NCBI GenBank assembly: GCA_020426065.1
Contig: JAGQQT010000019.1
Span: forward strand, 1 to 17,566
Length of the DNA: 17,566 bases
DNA from: Planctomycetaceae bacterium
Lineage (GTDB): Bacteria; Planctomycetota; Planctomycetia; Planctomycetales; Planctomycetaceae
Direction of reading: 5' to 3'
The notes under the pieces were generated by a model, which worked only from the letters and a program-made list of their open reading frames with translations, made no database searches and had not been told where the DNA came from. This document shows, one piece after another, positions 1-7,124 of this stretch; the stretch's first letter is position 1, and the number at the start of each line of letters is the position of its first letter. A program made the translations under genes and the position numbers.

Positions 1-663
1 GCCAAGTCAATAGGCCCTGCCAACGGTTTTTACAGCAGTCGCTGGTCGGAATGGACAGTGAATCAGTCGCTCGATGCTGTTGTCAACGGTGACTTTGATG
101 GCGATGGGAGATCGAATGTCATTGGGCTCTTTAACGGCACAAAACTCTGGTACGGTCAATCCAATGGTCGAATGTTCCAGATGCAGTTCTGGCTGGACTG
201 GACTGCCGCTGCCGGAGGACTGCTGACACTCGATGTGGGACACACGAACAAGGATGCCCTGGCCGACTTGATTGCCCGCGATGCCAATCATCAATGGATT
301 GCCGCGGAATCAACGGGAACGGGCTTTTCGGAAGCGGAATTGGTGCAATGGAGTAACGTTACCTGGGATCATGTACATGTAGGTCAATTTACAGGCACCA
401 TACAGATCGCAGCAGAGACGCCCCTCCCAACCAGCATTCCCTTGTTTCAAACTACTGAGGATCGTTCCTATGAAGAAACAGACAGGTGGTCTGGACGCTG
501 GACCTTACAACAGGAATTGGGGTCCTCTCTGGTCAATCAGCCTGCTACTCAGCTGAATCAAGCCATGTCCCCTGAGGAATCCTTAGAGTTGAATAGCGTG
601 GCTGACTATAAGGAATTTGGAGCCCCCGAACTGCTGGCTTACCTGTCTGGTTCTTCTTACTGA
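1..663 (+). CDS. C-terminal part of a secreted FG-GAP/VCBS-like repeat protein (5' partial)
   Basis: The reading frame is open from base 1 to the TGA at 661-663, giving 220 residues of a longer protein; the GTG at 58 is only an internal codon. An FG-GAP/VCBS-like unit is clear around residues 24-45, with the acidic loop GDFDGDG (30-36) typical of calcium-binding beta-propeller blades. Two weaker, degenerate units follow at about 74-94 (DVGHTNKDALADLI) and 122-132 (HVHVGQFTG), each preceded by Trp-rich strands. The last 85 or so residues are polar and low in recognisable motifs. Such repeats occur in large exported planctomycete proteins, often in adhesion or matrix roles, but the specific function cannot be read here. 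The next gene starts 16 nt downstream, so co-transcription is likely. Confidence 0.75.
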   Translation, partial: AKSIGPANGFYSSRWSEWTVNQSLDAVVNGDFDGDGRSNVIGLFNGTKLWYGQSNGRMFQMQFWLDWTAAAGGLLTLDVGHTNKDALADLIARDANHQWIAAESTGTGFSEAELVQWSNVTWDHVHVGQFTGTIQIAAETPLPTSIPLFQTTEDRSYEETDRWSGRWTLQQELGSSLVNQPATQLNQAMSPEESLELNSVADYKEFGAPELLAYLSGSSY

Positions 664-679
664 TAAATGAGATGATTCT

Positions 680-3601
680 ATGATGCTCTTGCGATTATTC
701 CTGCAACAAATGGCGGCAATCGCAATCACAGTCTGCTGCATTTCTCTCAGCGCCAGCGCAGATGATGCAGGTGACAACCTCTTCGAAAAACGCATTCGTC
801 CGATCCTGGTCAAGCATTGTTACGATTGCCATTCTGGTGTTAATGCCGAGGGGGGGTTGCTGCTGGACACTCAATCTGGCTGGCAGAAAGGGGGCGAGCA
901 CGGGCCGGCAATCATTCCTGGTAAGCCTGCCGACTCACTTTTGATCAAGGCTGTTCGCTACAGCGATATCAATCTGGCAATGCCGCCGAAAGACGCAGGT
1001 GGGAAGCTGAGTGAAGAAGAGATTGCCGCTTTGGAAGAATGGGTCCGCAGCGGCGCGCCGGATCCACGAGTGGCTGAACTGAAACTGGGAGGAATGAACG
1101 CCCGGGACGCCAAAACCTGGTGGGCCTTTCAACCTTTACCAAAACCTGAGAAGTCGCCGAGTTCAGTGCAGATCGATACGTTCATCAACCAGAAACTGGC
1201 GGATCATTCACTGACGCCCGCGTCCCCTGCCGACCGACGAACACTTATACGTCGAGCCACCTATGACCTGATCGGTCTGCCACCGACACCGGATGAAGTG
1301 GACGCGTTTCTCGCTGATTCCTCCCCAAACGCATTTGCCAAGGTAGTCGACCGACTACTGGAGTCCCCGCAGTATGGAGTGCATTGGGGACGGCACTGGC
1401 TCGATGTGGTCCGTTATGCCGACACTGCTGGTGAAAACACCGATCGCCCTTTGCCTCACGCCTGGCGTTATCGGAACTGGGTGATTGACAGCTTGAACAA
1501 TGACACGCCATTCGATGAGTTCATTCGCCTGCAACTCGCTGGTGATTTGCTCCGCTCGGGGGAGTCCCGTGAACGTCTCAACGAAGGGATCGTTGCCACA
1601 GGTTATCTGGCTATTTCCCGGCGTTACGGGCACGACATCGACCAGAGCAGTTACCTCATGCATGAGGATGTGATCGACAACCTCGGCAAAAACCTGCTCG
1701 GGTTGACAACAGGTTGCTCCCGATGTCACGACCACAAGTACGATCCAATCACGATGGAAGATTACTACGCTCTCTACGGAATCTTTGCATCGACTCGATT
1801 TGCATTTCCTGGTTGCGAACCCGAGGGACAACCGCGAGACCTGGTTCCGCTGCTCTCTCAGGCGGAAATCGATGCCCGAATGCAGCCATGGAACGAAAAA
1901 GTAGCCAGGGCGCAGTCAGAGAAGGAGAATATTGACAGGACTGCCGAACAGCTGAAAGTCCTTATCAATGATTCCCTGCAGCAGATCATCTCCAGAACAG
2001 TTGTTGGCGAAGGTGAGACCGTTCCCATCAATGACCAGAAGGTCACACTGCGAAAGGGAGAGGTACTGCAACTTACGGTCTTCCCAAACGCAAACCATGG
2101 TGCGGACAGCACTCGCATCCAGTGGAACATTCAAGAGGATGGAGGTCAGCAACGAAACTGGAATGTTGAGGATGCAATTCAAGAGATATCCCGGGGAAAT
2201 CCTCCTGCAGTCAATGGTGCACACTGGTGCTTTTATGAATCCACTGCAGGCCCGGCTTTTCTAAACAGCTTTCACGAATCATTGCAGGATCAGGCGTCTT
2301 TGAAGGCCTGGAAACGATCTGATGATGCCCTTTCCGTCTTCGTAAATCAGTCAGACCAGCCAGTTCAGGTCTGGACAACACTGGCTGCAAATGCATTCTT
2401 TGTGCACCCTGAGCATAACCGCCCAGTCACGGTGGCGTTTGTCTCTCCCCTCAATGGCGCGGTGATGATTTCTGGAGCGGTGAGCGACGTTCATCCCGCT
2501 GGCCTTGATGGTGTCTCGTTTGAACTGACACACATTGCATCTCCACAATTCGGAGAGACTCTGGTCGAAGTGGGGCGAAGTTCAACAAGTCCGATCACTG
2601 ATCCCGGACCGAGAACGGCGATTCCAGTCGCCTATGCGGTCGTCGATTCCACCCCGGTCAATACACCATTTCAGCGACGGGGTGATCCTGAACAACTTGG
2701 TGAGGAAGTACCGCGTCGGTGGCTCTCCGTCTTTGGGGGTGATGCCATTACGAACACTGGGGAAAGCGGCCGGAGAGAGTTGGCAGATTGGATTGCAGAG
2801 AATCCTCTCGCAGCACGGGTCATGGTCAATCGCATCTGGCAGTGGCACTTTGGCAGCGGCCTGGTCACAACTCCCAACAACTTTGGTTCCCGTGGTGACA
2901 AGCCAAGCCATCCTGAATTACTGGACTGGCTGGCCGCTGAGTTTGTCGCCAGTGAATTTCATGTGAAAGAGATGCACCGGTTGATCATGCACACCGCTGC
3001 TTATCAGCGGAGCAGTGAAACGACACAGGCATTGCTTGAAATGGATCCCAATAACCGCTTCCTCGGACGCTTCAGCCGACGCAGGCTCACTGCAGAAGAA
3101 CTTCGCGACAGCCTGCTGCAGGTCTCGGGACAACTCGATCCCTCACCTGCCCAGTCACATCCATTTCCTGATGAATTGACATGGAGCTTCACCCAGCACA
3201 ATCCGTTCAATGCGGTTTACGAGACGAATCGGCGCAGCGCCTACCTGATGGTGCAACGTCAACGCAGACATCCTTTCCTGGCCTTATTTGACGGTGCGGA
3301 TCCTAATGCCAGCACTCCTGCCCGCCAGACCAGCACTGTACCCACGCAGGCTCTGTATTTTCTCAACGATCCGTTTTTTCACAATCAGGCTGCAGCCCTG
3401 GCGAATCGCCTCTCAGCGCTCGACAATGAAAACGTTCGAATTCAGCAGGCGTTCCAGATCGTGTTTCAGCGGACACCTACTGAGCGTGAATTGAGATCTG
3501 CCAGCGACTTTTTGCAGCATTATCCAGCCGAACCCATTGAAAAATGGCAGGCCTACGCCCGCATATTGCTGTCTAGTAATGAGTTTTTGCACGTGGATTA
3601 A
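680..3601 (+). CDS. Exported PSCyt1-DUF1549-DUF1553 protein (planctomycete cytochrome-type)
   Basis: This is a 973-residue protein with an N-terminal signal peptide (hydrophobic core about 11-25, probable cleavage after ASA at 25-27). A planctomycete cytochrome C module (about 33-125) has the heme motif CYDCH (47-51) and a plausible axial Met at 101 in MPP. DUF1549 spans about 164-375 and contains a second CxxCH at 346-350 (CSRCHDHKYDP), which is normal for this family. A short coiled-coil-like stretch (402-428) leads into a beta-rich insert (about 440-640). DUF1553 follows at about 695-950, after the family-typical RGDPEQLGEEVPRRW (666-680). The biochemical role of the family is not settled; a redox-linked periplasmic function, perhaps in polysaccharide breakdown, is often suggested. 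Its usual partner DUF1501 is encoded downstream at 4627, but here a nuclease-like gene lies between them. The start has no strong Shine-Dalgarno; an ATG follows at 683. Confidence 0.93.
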   Translation: MMLLRLFLQQMAAIAITVCCISLSASADDAGDNLFEKRIRPILVKHCYDCHSGVNAEGGLLLDTQSGWQKGGEHGPAIIPGKPADSLLIKAVRYSDINLAMPPKDAGGKLSEEEIAALEEWVRSGAPDPRVAELKLGGMNARDAKTWWAFQPLPKPEKSPSSVQIDTFINQKLADHSLTPASPADRRTLIRRATYDLIGLPPTPDEVDAFLADSSPNAFAKVVDRLLESPQYGVHWGRHWLDVVRYADTAGENTDRPLPHAWRYRNWVIDSLNNDTPFDEFIRLQLAGDLLRSGESRERLNEGIVATGYLAISRRYGHDIDQSSYLMHEDVIDNLGKNLLGLTTGCSRCHDHKYDPITMEDYYALYGIFASTRFAFPGCEPEGQPRDLVPLLSQAEIDARMQPWNEKVARAQSEKENIDRTAEQLKVLINDSLQQIISRTVVGEGETVPINDQKVTLRKGEVLQLTVFPNANHGADSTRIQWNIQEDGGQQRNWNVEDAIQEISRGNPPAVNGAHWCFYESTAGPAFLNSFHESLQDQASLKAWKRSDDALSVFVNQSDQPVQVWTTLAANAFFVHPEHNRPVTVAFVSPLNGAVMISGAVSDVHPAGLDGVSFELTHIASPQFGETLVEVGRSSTSPITDPGPRTAIPVAYAVVDSTPVNTPFQRRGDPEQLGEEVPRRWLSVFGGDAITNTGESGRRELADWIAENPLAARVMVNRIWQWHFGSGLVTTPNNFGSRGDKPSHPELLDWLAAEFVASEFHVKEMHRLIMHTAAYQRSSETTQALLEMDPNNRFLGRFSRRRLTAEELRDSLLQVSGQLDPSPAQSHPFPDELTWSFTQHNPFNAVYETNRRSAYLMVQRQRRHPFLALFDGADPNASTPARQTSTVPTQALYFLNDPFFHNQAAALANRLSALDNENVRIQQAFQIVFQRTPTERELRSASDFLQHYPAEPIEKWQAYARILLSSNEFLHVD

Positions 3602-3604
3602 CTT

Positions 3605-3673
3605 CCAGCAGATTCAGGAAGGCCAACAGATTCTACTTTTTTTGAAATCTGCTGGCCTCCCTGAATCTGATGG
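3605..3673. repeat. Long imperfect hairpin (28-bp inverted repeat, 13-nt loop)
   Basis: Arm 3605-3632 pairs with 3646-3673 at 25 of 28 positions. The exceptions are 3608/3670, 3619/3659 and 3626/3652. The last two are A-C in + strand RNA but become U-G wobbles in - strand RNA, so the fold is tighter on the - strand. The loop (3633-3645) holds a run of seven T, but no T-tract follows the second arm, so a standard intrinsic terminator is doubtful. The left arm recurs as a direct repeat at 4490-4517, and part of the right arm recurs at 4592-4607. Confidence 0.85.
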
Positions 3674-3697
3674 CAAAACAAGACGAGTCAAACAACG

Positions 3698-4519
3698 ATG
3701 ACCAAAGAAGATGATCCCATTACTCGCTCATTCATTGGTCTCGCGATGATGGTACACTCATCGATCGGTCCTGGATTGACAGAAGAAACCTACCACCAGG
3801 AACTTGTCAGGGAGTTGAACTCAGCAGGTATTCCGCATCTGTCCAAGCCCAAACAGAATTTGGTTTATCGAGGTTTCGTCGCCGATACTTTTGAACCTGA
3901 TTTCGTCGTTCAGGATCACTTTATCGCTGAATTGAAAGCGCTGCGTGGCGAGTTTATGCCAGCACATATGGTCCAGCTTTTTTGCTACTGCAAGTTCTGG
4001 CGACTCCGCACCAGTCTTCTAGTTGATTTTGGAAAGCAGAGTTTGCAATCGAAGCGTCTGCTTTACCAATCCCATACCTCCCAACTCCCTGAAATAGAAA
4101 TCCCAGATTTTATAACAGATCAGGTATTAGCAGAGAATATTATTACTGCCGTTGGCGTTTGCCTCAACGAACTGGGCCTCGGATATCGCGAAACAACATG
4201 GAATGGTCTCGTCACAGCGGCACTTCAGGGCGCTGCTCTGAAACTGAGAATCAACCCAACAGCCAAAGTTCACGGCCATGCGGAAGTTTCCTTATCCAGT
4301 TTGGTCGTCGAAGAAACTTGCACCATTCTCGTGATAGCACTCACCGATGGCACGACAGCCTCGGATCGCGCCAGATTGCATACTCATCTTCGCTGGCTCA
4401 ATCTCGACTGGGGCATCATCTTCCATTTTGGAAAATCAAATGCGAACTTATGCTTCGTTCAACGACCATCAAACATGGACGGATTTCGTCCAGCAGATTC
4501 AGGGAGGCCGACCGATTGA
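3698..4519 (+). CDS. GxxExxY family protein, PD-(D/E)XK nuclease-like, with degenerate second domain
   Basis: This 273-residue protein has no signal peptide. The N-terminal domain (about 8-125) carries the family signature G26-x-x-E29-x-x-Y32. It also carries a PD-(D/E)XK-type core, P67-D68 then E78-L79-K80, so it could be an active nuclease fold; the family's function is unproven. Residues 141-256 look like a second copy: G162-x-x-E165-x-x-W168 aligns with the signature, and the strand ending HFGK aligns with DFGK of copy 1. By eye, catalytic D68, E78 and K80 correspond to S201, L211 and I213, so copy 2 should be inactive. The final residues, FRPADSGRPTD, are encoded by a copy of the flanking repeat. 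The gene separates two genes that are normally neighbours, which suggests insertion. No good Shine-Dalgarno precedes the ATG. Confidence 0.88.
   Translation: MTKEDDPITRSFIGLAMMVHSSIGPGLTEETYHQELVRELNSAGIPHLSKPKQNLVYRGFVADTFEPDFVVQDHFIAELKALRGEFMPAHMVQLFCYCKFWRLRTSLLVDFGKQSLQSKRLLYQSHTSQLPEIEIPDFITDQVLAENIITAVGVCLNELGLGYRETTWNGLVTAALQGAALKLRINPTAKVHGHAEVSLSSLVVEETCTILVIALTDGTTASDRARLHTHLRWLNLDWGIIFHFGKSNANLCFVQRPSNMDGFRPADSGRPTD
4490..4517 (+). repeat. Second copy of the 28-bp repeat, inside the end of the GxxExxY gene
   Basis: It matches 3605-3632 at 25 of 28 bases in direct orientation. It lies within the last codons of the GxxExxY gene, two bases before its TGA at 4517-4519. The two direct copies therefore bracket the gene, about 885 bp apart. 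Confidence 0.85.
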
Positions 4520-4591
4520 AAGTATTTTCTAAAAGATTCATCCCTGACTCCATCATCAGCTTCCTGTCCATCTCCTCATTCTGATGCGCTC

Positions 4592-4607
4592 TTTGAATCT
4601 GCTGGCC
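4592..4607 (+). repeat. Partial copy of the hairpin right arm before the DUF1501 gene
   Basis: TTTGAATCTGCTGGCC at 4592-4607 matches 3641-3657 (TTTGAAATCTGCTGGCC) except for one missing A. It is inverted relative to the copy at 4490-4517, so the right side carries both halves of the element, but about 75 bp apart. The whole 107-bp spacer (4520-4626) between the GxxExxY and DUF1501 genes has no other recognisable content. Confidence 0.7.
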
Positions 4608-4626
4608 CCTAACTCAACTGGAAATC

Positions 4627-6006
4627 ATGAATCGTCGCCATTTTCTTCAATCCTCTGTCACCGGATCGATGCTGTTTCCCGGTATTGTTCAACAGCTCCT
4701 GGCGGACTCAGGTGATCCTCTCGCTCCCCATACACCTCATTACCCCGCTCGTGCAAAGAACATCATCTTTCTGTTTATGACCGGTGGAGTTTCACATGTC
4801 GATACGTTCGACCCCAAACCGGATCTGACCCGCGATCATGGCAAAGAAATCAAGGCCGACCATCCCGAAATCAAGGATCGTCCCGGCTACGAACGGATTT
4901 ATCTCAAGCGTCCACAATGGGAGTTTTTTCCTCAGGGAGAATGCGGAACCGAAGTCAGCACACTTTTTCCGCATATCGGCCGCTGTATGGATGACATTGC
5001 GGTAATCCGCTCGATGCATACCTCACATTCAAACCACTACAATGCCACCCTCGGTATGCACACCGGTTCCTTTGCGTTTGCACGGCCCAGTATTGGCTCA
5101 TGGGTCAGCTATGGACTCGGTACAATGAACCGGAACCTGCCTGGCTTCGTTGTCATTGCTCCCCAGCAGACTTATGCTGGCACTCAAGTCTTCGCCAATG
5201 ACTTTCTTCCCGCCGCTCATCAGGGTACTCTCGTTGTGCCGGGTGCAGAGCCCGTTGCAAATGTGGCTCCACGTGTCCCCACAGAACGCCAGGCACTCGA
5301 ACTGGCAGCCCTGAGCGAGTTTAACCGCTCCCATCTGGCCTCACGTGGAGGACACGATCCACTGCTGGAAGCCCGACTGCGAACATTTGAAACTGCATTT
5401 GGAATGCAGATGGCGGTCCCTGAAGCTTTCGATTTCACTCAGGAAACCGGGACAACACTCGAAAGCTATGCATTGAATCGAGACCAAACAAGCGGTTTCG
5501 GCTGGCAGTGCCTGGCCGCCCGCAGGCTGGTAGAACGTGGTGTGCGTTTCGTGGAATTGATCGACACCGGATCGTCGAACAACTGGGATGCTCATGGTGA
5601 TATGATGTCCCATGTTGGACTCGCACAGAATGTCGATCAACCCATTGCCGCTCTAATTCAGGACTTGAAGCAACGGGGCCTGCTGGACGAAACCCTGATA
5701 GTCTGGACGACAGAGTTTGGACGCACACCGTTTAACAATACCGCCGACGCTAAGGGACGCGAGCATCATTCCTGGGCCTTCAGTTCCTGGCTTGCGGGTG
5801 GTGGTGTGAAAGGAGGTATCGTACACGGTGCAACCGACGAATATGGCATGCACGCGGTAGAGAATCCCGTCCACGTCCACGATTTCCACGCCACTATCCT
5901 GCACCTGATGGGCTTCAACCACGAAAACCTGACCTACCGTCACGCAGGCCGCGATTATCGACTCACTGATGTTGCAGGCCATGTTGTTAAAGAGGTACTG
6001 GCGTGA
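4627..6006 (+). CDS. Tat-exported DUF1501 (sulfatase/alkaline phosphatase-like) protein
   Basis: This 459-residue protein begins with a twin-arginine signal (R3-R4-H-F-L followed by a hydrophobic stretch to about 26), so it is probably exported folded. DUF1501 covers nearly all of the rest. The first core strand and metal-site-like region is IIFLFMTGGVSHVDTFDPKP (46-65). FGWQCLAARRLVERGVRFVE lies at 291-310, NNWDAH at 318-323, TTEFGRTP at 361-368 and GREHH at 377-381. D59, D321, H323, E363 and H380/H381 are candidate metal ligands by comparison with the alkaline phosphatase superfamily; substrate and activity are unknown. DUF1501 proteins are commonly paired with PSCyt1/DUF1553 proteins, here the gene at 680. 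The length is typical. The preceding sequence offers only a weak ribosome binding site. Confidence 0.93.
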   Translation: MNRRHFLQSSVTGSMLFPGIVQQLLADSGDPLAPHTPHYPARAKNIIFLFMTGGVSHVDTFDPKPDLTRDHGKEIKADHPEIKDRPGYERIYLKRPQWEFFPQGECGTEVSTLFPHIGRCMDDIAVIRSMHTSHSNHYNATLGMHTGSFAFARPSIGSWVSYGLGTMNRNLPGFVVIAPQQTYAGTQVFANDFLPAAHQGTLVVPGAEPVANVAPRVPTERQALELAALSEFNRSHLASRGGHDPLLEARLRTFETAFGMQMAVPEAFDFTQETGTTLESYALNRDQTSGFGWQCLAARRLVERGVRFVELIDTGSSNNWDAHGDMMSHVGLAQNVDQPIAALIQDLKQRGLLDETLIVWTTEFGRTPFNNTADAKGREHHSWAFSSWLAGGGVKGGIVHGATDEYGMHAVENPVHVHDFHATILHLMGFNHENLTYRHAGRDYRLTDVAGHVVKEVLA

Positions 6007-6033
6007 AAATGGCGTAGAGTTATCTACTGGTTC

Positions 6034-6059
6034 CTTCCAGCGAATTCAGATTTCAGCAG
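6034..6059 (+). repeat. Degenerate relative of the 28-bp repeat before the LRR gene
   Basis: TTCCAGCGAATTCAG at 6036-6050 resembles TTCCAGCAGATTCAG at 3603-3617, and TTTCAGCAGG follows. The similarity is short and could be chance. The AGCAGG end lies about 8 nt before the ATG at 6068 and may serve as the ribosome binding site. Confidence 0.3.
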
Positions 6060-6067
6060 GCTCGTAA

Positions 6068-6931
6068 ATGAAACATCACTTTGGTGACTTACTCGACCGC
6101 GAAGGTGATTACTGGACCGTCGTACCCAATGCCGATCGCTATGCGTATCGAATCGAAAGCATTCCCGCCGGCAGCGAACAGATCACTATTGCCACGATCG
6201 GCTCTGATGACAGCGAGTGGCGGAAGGTCTTCACGTTTCCAAATCTCGAAGAATTGACCCTCCACGGCCCGAGCCAGGAACAACTACAGGTCCTCGTGGA
6301 ACAGACCGAATTAAAAAGATTGAGGATCACACATGCAAAGCCAAAAGAGATTGCATTTATCAGTCAGTTATCACAACTTGAAGAACTGGTGCTTGAATAT
6401 GTTTCAGGATTCTCTGATCTTTCACCACTACGCTCATTACCCAGACTCAAATCACTGCACATTGAGAACCTCAGGAGTGTGAACGACTTTGGGGGGTTGT
6501 CCGGCCTTGCATGCCTCCGTTACTTGTATATTGACGGCACCCTGGACTGGAAGCAGCCCATCGCTGATTTCGAATTCCTGCGTGGACTCCCCAATCTGGA
6601 AGTCCTTTCTTTTGGTCAGATTATCAACAAGACTCCCTATCCAGCTCTGTTGCCCGCGTTGGCACTGGAAAAGTTGAAACGTCTCAAGCTAACCTGGAAC
6701 ATGCTGGCGGCAGAGGAATATGCGTTGCTGGAAGTCGGGTTGCCCGGGGTTGAAGGAGTGAATTGGGGACCTTATACCCGCTTTCAATACTCATCGGGGG
6801 AAGAATGGTTCGAGTTCACCGGCAAAGGAGCGGGCAGAGCAAAATGCGGTCACGCAAAAGCCGAACAAAAATGCGCTGAGTACGCCGAGAAGTACGAACA
6901 GATGAAGTTAATAGCCCAAAGCACCATTTGA
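6068..6931 (+). CDS. Cytoplasmic leucine-rich-repeat protein
   Basis: This 287-residue protein lacks a signal peptide or membrane segment. Irregular leucine-rich repeats run from about residue 58 to 210, with LxxLxL-type strands at 58-65, 80-87, 103-110, 125-132, 148-155, 176-183 and 203-209. The C-terminal part (245-262) has WFEFTGKGAGRAKCGHAK, which resembles a Gly/Arg-Cys tail I associate with some bacterial LRR proteins, and ends in a charged helix. LRRs usually mediate protein binding; no partner can be inferred. It follows the DUF1501 gene by 61 bp on the same strand, so it may share that transcript. The start is supported by AGCAGG about 8 nt upstream. Confidence 0.82.
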   Translation: MKHHFGDLLDREGDYWTVVPNADRYAYRIESIPAGSEQITIATIGSDDSEWRKVFTFPNLEELTLHGPSQEQLQVLVEQTELKRLRITHAKPKEIAFISQLSQLEELVLEYVSGFSDLSPLRSLPRLKSLHIENLRSVNDFGGLSGLACLRYLYIDGTLDWKQPIADFEFLRGLPNLEVLSFGQIINKTPYPALLPALALEKLKRLKLTWNMLAAEEYALLEVGLPGVEGVNWGPYTRFQYSSGEEWFEFTGKGAGRAKCGHAKAEQKCAEYAEKYEQMKLIAQSTI

Positions 6932-7124
6932 TTTCTGCCCGAATGATCGACGCATCATCAATACGGCTTATCAGTCAAGAGTAGAACTGGTCACCAAAGC
7001 TCTTCATTCAACACAAACATCCAGCTAAACTGAGATGGAGATTTGACGTTAATGAATCATGTGTTCTATCTGTTTTGCCGTGATCATCAATACACAAGCA
7101 ATGAAGACTGACAGTAGAAGAAAA
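6932..7124. other. Convergent intergenic region
   Basis: This 193-bp stretch lies between the LRR gene (+) and the receiver-kinase gene (-). I saw no convincing hairpin with a T-tract, RNA gene or small coding sequence. Confidence 0.5.

Noticed and set aside
1355..1831. Open frame of 158 codons on the - strand
   Set aside because: Antisense to the conserved DUF1549 region; no domain or ribosome site.
3633..3645. T-run near the 28-bp hairpin as an intrinsic terminator
   Set aside because: The T-run is inside the loop, not after the stem, and the sequence after the second arm is not T-rich on either strand.
3698..4519. GxxExxY gene as a transposase or homing endonuclease of a known element
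   Set aside because: No DDE, HUH, tyrosine or serine recombinase, LAGLIDADG or HNH motifs; only the PD-(D/E)XK-like core is visible, and no target-site duplication could be defined.
4159..4584. Open frame of 141 codons on the + strand overlapping the GxxExxY gene
   Set aside because: Out of frame with a gene whose C-terminal half aligns with its own N-terminal half; the alternative product is low-complexity and unrecognisable.
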